A stretch of DNA of 64,000 nt. It comes from Mangifera indica (lineage: Eukaryota > Streptophyta > Magnoliopsida > Sapindales > Anacardiaceae). The first letter of the stretch is position 1. Each line of letters starts with the position of its first letter. The stretch is from assembly GCF_011075055.1 (NCBI RefSeq), contig NC_058145.1:4745228-4809227 (forward strand), given 5' to 3'. The position numbers and the translations under genes are program-made. This document shows positions 57,976 through 64,000 of this stretch, one piece after another. The notes under the pieces were generated by a model that saw only the letters and a list, made by a program, of their open reading frames with translations, made no database searches and had not been told where the DNA came from.

Positions 57976-58619
57976 CAATTCACATGGTCCACTCCTTTAT
58001 TTAACCCTTGAAACCTCTTTTTTTTTTTTTTTCTAATTCTGCAAAAATGTAACTGTTTTAACATTAATCTATGAAAACATAAATTTCAAATATTCGCTAA
58101 GGTCTGCCAAATTAAATGTTAAGTCACAATGGATTTCTTATAACATGTTGACCATAATGTGTTGTTTGAATTTCTGCCTTTTTTATACCTCAATATGCTT
58201 CAACCAAAGAAAATTGAACTTTACCATTGAAATATCGAAGGCTTCATTTGTCTCTGGTTTTTTTAATTTCTTCTTCTAAAAATTACAAGCTAAATAGATG
58301 TATTGAAATCACTTGAGTAAGGTTTTTTTTTTTTTCTTTTTTTTTTATTAACAAAAGTTCGGATTTCAAAATTGTAAAATCTCTGGTTTTATTTCTTGTG
58401 AGACATAAAATAAAGGGACTTTTTTTTTTTTTTAATAGTTGCTTTTATTTGTATCCAAGCAAAGCGCCAATCAGCTGTCCTTGTTTTCAATGCTACACAA
58501 CGTTTCCGTTCTCCATGAACCTGCTTCTTGAAAATATGAGAGAGGATTAACAGGAGCAACAAAGACCAAGTTGAGGATTCATTTATCTCCACCAAAGGCT
58601 TACTATTATGAGATAAAAT
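57976..58619. other. 3' flank of the ORC3 remnant, non-coding
   Basis: T-runs and low-complexity sequence; no gene recognised. Open frame 58389-58595 on the minus strand has no motif. Confidence 0.45.
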
Positions 58620-60380
58620 GATTAAAAAAAATAGATTGATGTATGTTTTCTAAAGTAGGGTGATGAGATTTAGAGATTTTGTAGAACAAATGTGAGATTC
58701 ATATATCCTTAGAGGACATGTGTGGAACATAGAGATTGAGAGATTGAGAGATTTAGATGTCACCTATGAAAACATGACTTTTCTCATAAATGTGGAGATA
58801 TGTTTTCTAGAAGGATGTTGTGAAGAGCATTTATAACTTAAGTTATGCACCCATGGAGAAGTGTTACATTCATAAAAAGAATATATCGTTCACTATTTGC
58901 ATTTATAGAGATGTCTTATGAGAGAGAGTTTGTAGATAGCATCCACAAAGTGATTCCTCGACAAGTTCATACATATTGTGAAATGTGAAAACATAAAAGC
59001 TTGAGTCATATAGTCAAAGTATCAAATCCTTTTTTGAGTCTAGTCCAATTGACATAGAAATTAATAATTGGAAAGATTAATATTTAAGTAGATACTTTCA
59101 CTATTGAGATTAAAAGATATACATGCAACACATTCTGTGTCATTAGAGGTAGGGTATAGATGAAACCTAGTGACAAGAGAGATCGAGTTTAGGCATGCGA
59201 CAAAGATTAAGGAAAATGGAAATTGAAAATTGTTTGATTGTAGGATAGATGTTCCTACTTACTAAATGTTTTCTTACTCACTATTTTATATTTGATTTTT
59301 AAGATGAGAGATGAATTGGCAACTCCATGGTGACATGTCAGCTCAGAACGAGGCATGAGGGAGATTTATTTTTTACATTATAATGTTAATTTATGACTAT
59401 ATTGGTTTTGCACACGCACTTTACATGGTTTGATTGGATTTCTATGTTATGACACTTTAGGATTATTTTTCTACATGATTTTTATGATGAGGGCATTTTG
59501 GTGATTTAAAGATAATGTTTGTTTAGTTGCCATATAATGCATTGATTAAGTCATGTATAAGTAACACTTTCCTCTAAAGGGTATGATTTCTAGAGGGGTT
59601 GTTATAGTTTGGTATTAGAATAAAGATTTGGAAAACCCAAGTGTCTAAGTTTGATTGTGTGTGTATTAAAATAGAATTTAAGTCCGTCATACTACATTGA
59701 CCGTCTTCACGTGTCAACCACTGTAAGTGAATTTTAAATAACTGCATAGAATGACTAATTATGAGATAATTGAATTATGGTTTTTAAATGATCATGATGA
59801 GGAGATCCAAAAGATTAAATAAAGATGGTCTAGTTGTAAAAAGGCCCATGATTTCGGGGACTTTGAACCCAACCTCACAAATTGGAATGATTACCACTGA
59901 TATGAAAAATTTGATTTAAGAAATATGGAGTAAGGCAATGCTCTAGGACATGTTACTAAGCTGAAAGAGGCATCGTTGACATAGGATGCATTGAAGGTAT
60001 TTCAATAAAGAGAAAGATAACATTTACAATGATCAGATTTACCTATATCTAGTGTATGGGTTATCGAGTATGCATCAAACCATTAGATTTTTAGGCACGA
60101 CTAATCTTATAGTGGTCGAGGAGTGGCTTAAGGTAGTGGAGAGTGTCATGTCTCTTTTCGTGATGATAAATGTTAAGAAGATCAGATATGCCAATTACCT
60201 TCTCTAAGTAGATACCAGAGTATGGTAGAGGATGACCACCATAGAAGTAAATGTGGCAAGATTGAGTTAGACAGAGTTTCAAAGATTATTTGACGCTAAG
60301 TATAAGACAACAAACATTATATACCTATGTGCATAGGAGTTCATTAATTTGAAGCAAGGATCAAACAATGTGAAAGTGCA
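58620..60380 (+). mobile_element. Decayed Ty3/gypsy 5' end (LTR, primer site, partial gag)
   Basis: At 59610-59623 TGGTATTAGAATAA resembles a worn tRNA-Met primer site (expected TGGTATCAGAGC), so sequence left of about 59607 is probably an LTR; its left edge is not defined. Downstream, about 60085-60375 reads a gag core in broken frames: RFLGTTNLIVVEEWLKVVES, RYANYLL, TEFQRLFDAKYKTTNI, EFINLKQGSNNV. It stops abruptly at 60380 where a copia LTR begins. No partner LTR is in the window. Confidence 0.7.
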
Positions 60381-62082
60381 TGTTGTAGGGTTTAGAGCTT
60401 CATTAACTGGCAATGTAACAAAATTAAAAATTTATAAAAACCATACAATCCTAACCAAGACATTCGTTTTAAAACATATTTATCATGAACAACTATAGGA
60501 TATTCTAGGGTTTATACCTACGTTGGTGGCTCTTTCAAGTCTTCCAACCCTCATGAGGTAGCACCTTGGTATACATGTAAAGCACAAACATGAGAGCTTG
60601 TCTAGGAAGAAGGCTATTAGGACTTTTTTTCTAGCATGTTCATGGGAAGAGAGAATTTCAAGAAACCCTAGTGGTAACTCAGGTTTTCTTCAATATGTAT
60701 GTGCTTTGTATTTTTTAAACTTCTATATTAAGTCTAACTCATGCTTTGTATTTATAGATTTGTGCAGGTATCTAAGTCCCAATGGAATTCCATCTAAACT
60801 TAACTTCATCAACATATATGTATAGGTGGCACACAAGTGTACCACCCAACACATATTAAATTATGCACAGCTGGACACAGAAACATGTCATTTGGCATGT
60901 CACATGCATTGCACGATTGGAGAAGGTTTGTCTAGTCATGCCATGTATTGGCCTTACATAACTAAACCAAAAGGTGGTCCAGTCATGCCATGCAACTTAA
61001 TTTTGCATAGTGCCAAATGGCATTGTACATACCAAGTCAAACTTGATAAAAGTACAGTAAACTAGATTCTCTTTCTCCCTAAACACCAAGCTTTTTAAAT
61101 GCGTGTGACCTATAAGTTTTTTATATAATTGGTATTATTTGAATTCAGATTAAATTCAAACACAGGCCAAGATTAGCTTCTAGCGAAGTATCAAAGCCAT
61201 CTAGACATTAGAGTGTTAGCAAACATCTCATAAGCTTTTACAATATCATAGTTATAAGCAATTTAATCCTTTCATCAACTGATATCTTTCAAGGTTGAGA
61301 CATAAAAATGTATCTATCTCAGTAGTTCCTTGGTATGAACTAATACACATTAATGACTAATATGGATTAGACTACATCTTTATTCCATTATAGCCATAGA
61401 TTCAAATAGTAATAAATGTCATTTAGTATTCTCATATGGGATATATTTTCCTATGCTTAAGAGTGATGAATCTTTTATTGATTAACTATAATCTCTATGT
61501 ATCTTATGATCTGGATGTATATTACCTTTATGATACCCTAATTATGATGGTATGTTAGATAGTGTCTAACTTTACTGATCCTTACATGAGACAGTCTCTT
61601 GGCCTCAAGTCATAAGATCACATATACCTATGGTTTTTAAAAGATTTATTCCATAGACACTAGAATAACCATCCATATGAATTTCCTTTGGCAGGGTCGG
61701 TCTAGTGAACACGTCTACAATATGCACTCATGTGTTATACTAAACTATCTACAAATAGTTTTGATATGTGAGAACTATCTTCACCTTTTAGTGGGATCGT
61801 TCAACACTATAATAATCTCATCATCATTACATCTACCATTGTTGATTGTAATATTAAGATTACAAATGTTTTTAAAATGACCACTTAATGCGTGCATAAG
61901 ATTCTCACAATTAGTCATTCGATCCCCTCATCATAATTCTACTAATTTAAGGGCATGTTATTCATAAATCATATAAAAAGGCACACATATGAATTGAATA
62001 ATAATTAATCATTATTAATTAATGAAATAGAATTACATCGACAAATGTCAAGTCAATTGGCTTTAGGACATCTTCCTTAACA
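60381..62082 (-). repeat. 3' LTR of the right-edge copia element
   Basis: About 1702 bp. The inner border (minus-strand TGTTAAGGAAGATGTCCTAA) matches the usual start of this copia lineage, TGTTGGAATTTGTGCCCTAA-like in other plants. The outer border is inferred from the TG..CA ends and the sudden end of gag similarity. Open frames within it (60598-61065, 61677-61880) are not genes. Confidence 0.75.
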
Positions 62083-62096
62083 ATCTCTCACTTACA

Positions 62097-64000
62097 CTAT
62101 ACCCAATCAGTCATATTATCTAAGTATATGTTTGCTTTATTATTGTTGCAATTGTGCTTAATCAGCTCAGAGATACTTAGAATCACTCCAAGTTCAGTAG
62201 CGAACTTATTAATCCATATAACCTCTTTTGTCGTTTTAGAAAAGACAATATACTCTAACTTTATCATAGAATCAACCATTATACTTTGCTTAAAGCTTTT
62301 CTATCTAATTGCACCACTATTTAAACAAAACACAAACCCTAATTGGGATTTAAAATCATCACGATTAATTTGAAAACTAGCATCACTATAGCTTTTAATA
62401 GTGAGTTCAGTATCCCTTCTATAAATCAAGAACGCATCTTTAGCCCTTTTTAGGTATTTTAGGATTTTCTTAACAACTATATAGTATTTTTTACCTAGAT
62501 CAGATTGATATCTAATATAAACATTCAAGACATATAAGACATTAGCTCTTGTACATAGTATGGCATATATGATCAATTTTGTAGTTGAGTTATATAGGAT
62601 CCTAATCATCTTATCTCTCCTAAATTGTGAAGATGGACACATCTCTTTCAAAAGATACATGCCATGGGATATGGGCATAAATCTTTTCTTAGATTTCTCT
62701 ATAAAGAATCTTGTTAACACATTATCTATATAAATGTTTTAACTTAGGCCCAATAGTTTATATTCTATATCTTAGTAAATTTTATAGAGAAGCACTTGGA
62801 TAACCAATCCTTTATCGATTGTAAGTTTGGTATATCATTTTCATTAATGAAGTTATCATCGACATATAATGCTAGAAATGCAATCATCTCCTATTGACCT
62901 TCATATACACACACAACTCATCTTCATTTTTTATAAAACATGATCAACTTCATCAAAATGAATATTTAAGATTTTATAAGCCTATTTAAGCTTATAAATG
63001 GGTTTTTACAGCTTACATACTTTATTTGTTTGTCTAACAAAAATGAAATCATCGAGCTATGCCATATAGACATCCTATACAATGTTACTATTTATAAAGG
63101 TAGTCTTAACATCTATATGAAAGATTTTATAGTCATAGTACACAGTTATAGTAAGCATAATCCTAATAGACTAAAAGACAACAACTTGTGAAAAGATTTC
63201 ATCATAACCAATGTCATATTTTTGAGTGAAACCTCTGGCAACCAATCACGTTTTATAAGTATGCACCAAGTTACACCCTACAGTTTTTACCCTTTTAGGT
63301 ATAACTACTAGAGTCTATGCTTGGTTTGGGTACATGGAGTATATTTTAGATTTCATGGTATCTAACTATTTCTCATAATTTGGACTCGAGATGACATTAC
63401 TGTAAGTCTTTGGCTTGTTATCAGAGATGATAGTACGTTGTCATGCTGAATCATAAGAAAACCAAATTTTTTGGCTCACTACATACTCATGTAGACTTAT
63501 GTAGCTCTAGTGTGCTCTAGGGTTGTTTCTCTTAGGATGGAAGAACTTTCTTATCATGATCAACCATCTATAATGACATATCACCTATCTAATATCTATG
63601 GTGTCTTGTGCTACAAGAATTTCATCAAGTTCCACCTTCTTTCTATTGGTTTTCTTAAAAATGAATTCTTTCTCAAAGAATATACTGGTACAAGCAATAA
63701 AGACTTTTTGCTCTTCTGAGTGGTAGAAATAGTATCCCTTAGTTACCATCAAGTATCCCATAAAGATACACTTTTCAGACTTAACACTCAACTTATTCGA
63801 AGTTAATATTTTGAAATAAGCTTCACAACCCCAAATCTTCAAGTAATCTAGATTTAACTTTTGTCTAGTCCATAACTTGTATAAAATTTTATCTATAAAT
63901 TTAGATAGGACACAGTTCAATGTATAAACAATAGTCTTTAGGGTATGATATCAGAAAGACATGGGTAGTTTGATAAAACTAATTATAGACTTGACCATTT
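62097..64000 (-). pseudogene. copia RNase H, RT and integrase (broken, partial)
   Basis: RNase H: 62279-62097 (MVDSMIKLEYIVFSKTTKEV, IWINKFATELGV). RT end: 62720-62301 (FMPISHGMYLLKEMCPSSQ, ILCTRANVLYVLNVYIRYQS, SDASFQINRDDFKSQLGFVF). The YVDD box lies at 62855-62866 (minus) and is intact. RT N-terminal sequence is decayed between about 62900 and 63400. Integrase C-terminal part: 63920-63585 (LDYLKIWGCEAYFKILTSNK, KCIFMGYLMVTKGYYFYHSE). The integrase core and gag lie outside the window. Confidence 0.87.

Larger units (their letters stand above)
60381..64000 (-). mobile_element. Ty1/copia element with 1.7-kb LTR, 5' part beyond right edge
   Basis: The 3' LTR is 60381-62082 (TGTTGTAGGG to CCTTAACA on the plus strand). 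The minus strand reads AGTGAGAGAT just before it as polypurine tract. Pol follows rightwards (RNase H, RT, integrase on the minus strand) to the window end. It is inserted in the gypsy gag ending at 60380; the left flanking pentamer is GTGCA (60376-60380). Pol has many stops and frameshifts. Confidence 0.88.

Noticed and set aside
60598..61065. Two adjacent open frames as a small secreted protein
   Set aside because: They lie inside the long copia LTR and have no signal peptide or domain I can recognise.

Overview
This is an AT-rich stretch of a dicot plant nuclear genome. The dicot reading rests on a TIR-NBS-LRR-type resistance gene relic, a plant-specific metal-binding isoprenylated protein gene, an ORC3-related gene remnant with plant-like exons, and dense Ty1/copia, Ty3/gypsy, hAT and Mutator-like elements. 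I see no rRNA, tRNA or CRISPR. Only one gene looks intact: the HIPP gene at 13276-14525 on the minus strand. Almost everything else is transposon or pseudogene.

Layout. 1-4809 is the 5' part of a minus-strand Ty1/copia element (gag, integrase, RT, RNase H, 5' LTR at 4247-4809; the 3' LTR lies off the left edge). It is inserted in an older plus-strand copia whose gag/protease/pre-integrase remnant is 4810-5985. 7381-11210 is a plus-strand NBS-LRR pseudogene with a C-terminal post-LRR domain; one LRR exon carries a 325-bp hAT-type MITE with a perfect 8-bp target duplication. 12415-12701 is a second MITE of that family. 13276-14525 is the HIPP gene. 14881-16800 holds a Mutator-like terminal-inverted-repeat element and a partial tandem copy. 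17657-18050 is an orphan 3' exon of unrecognised identity.

21551-34313 is a complete but dead minus-strand Ty3/gypsy element. It is split in its RT by a 6.1-kb plus-strand hAT element (25090-31234) with a BED-finger transposase relic. The MITEs above share that element's terminal repeats. 34314-39031 is non-coding, with a degenerate tandem repeat of about 60-bp period (34795-35870). 39032-44704 is a minus-strand copia whose 5' LTR carries a 773-bp fold-back element; a second fold-back lies at 44814-45712.

46927-57975 is a plus-strand relic of the C-terminal half of an origin recognition complex subunit 3 (ORC3) gene. Six exons can be read, with damaged splice sites, two frameshifts and probably a lost stop codon. 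Exon D is split by a 6.7-kb chromodomain-bearing Ty3/gypsy element (49027-55747). That element's RT/RNase H region is in turn split by a 781-bp fold-back Mutator-like element (52419-53199) with a perfect 9-bp target duplication, giving three-level nesting. The introns also carry a miniature LTR element (TRIM, 48182-48536) and a perfect 35-bp inverted repeat (48693-48792). 58620-60380 is a decayed Ty3/gypsy 5' end, interrupted by a minus-strand copia with a 1.7-kb LTR (60381 to the right edge).

There is no operon-like cooperation between genes. The window is best read as a graveyard of nested insertions, and the order of events can be partly reconstructed from target duplications. I did not find a convincing new biological system. 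The most informative signals are the nested insertions, the shared terminal repeats linking MITEs to a candidate parent hAT, and the fold-back elements.
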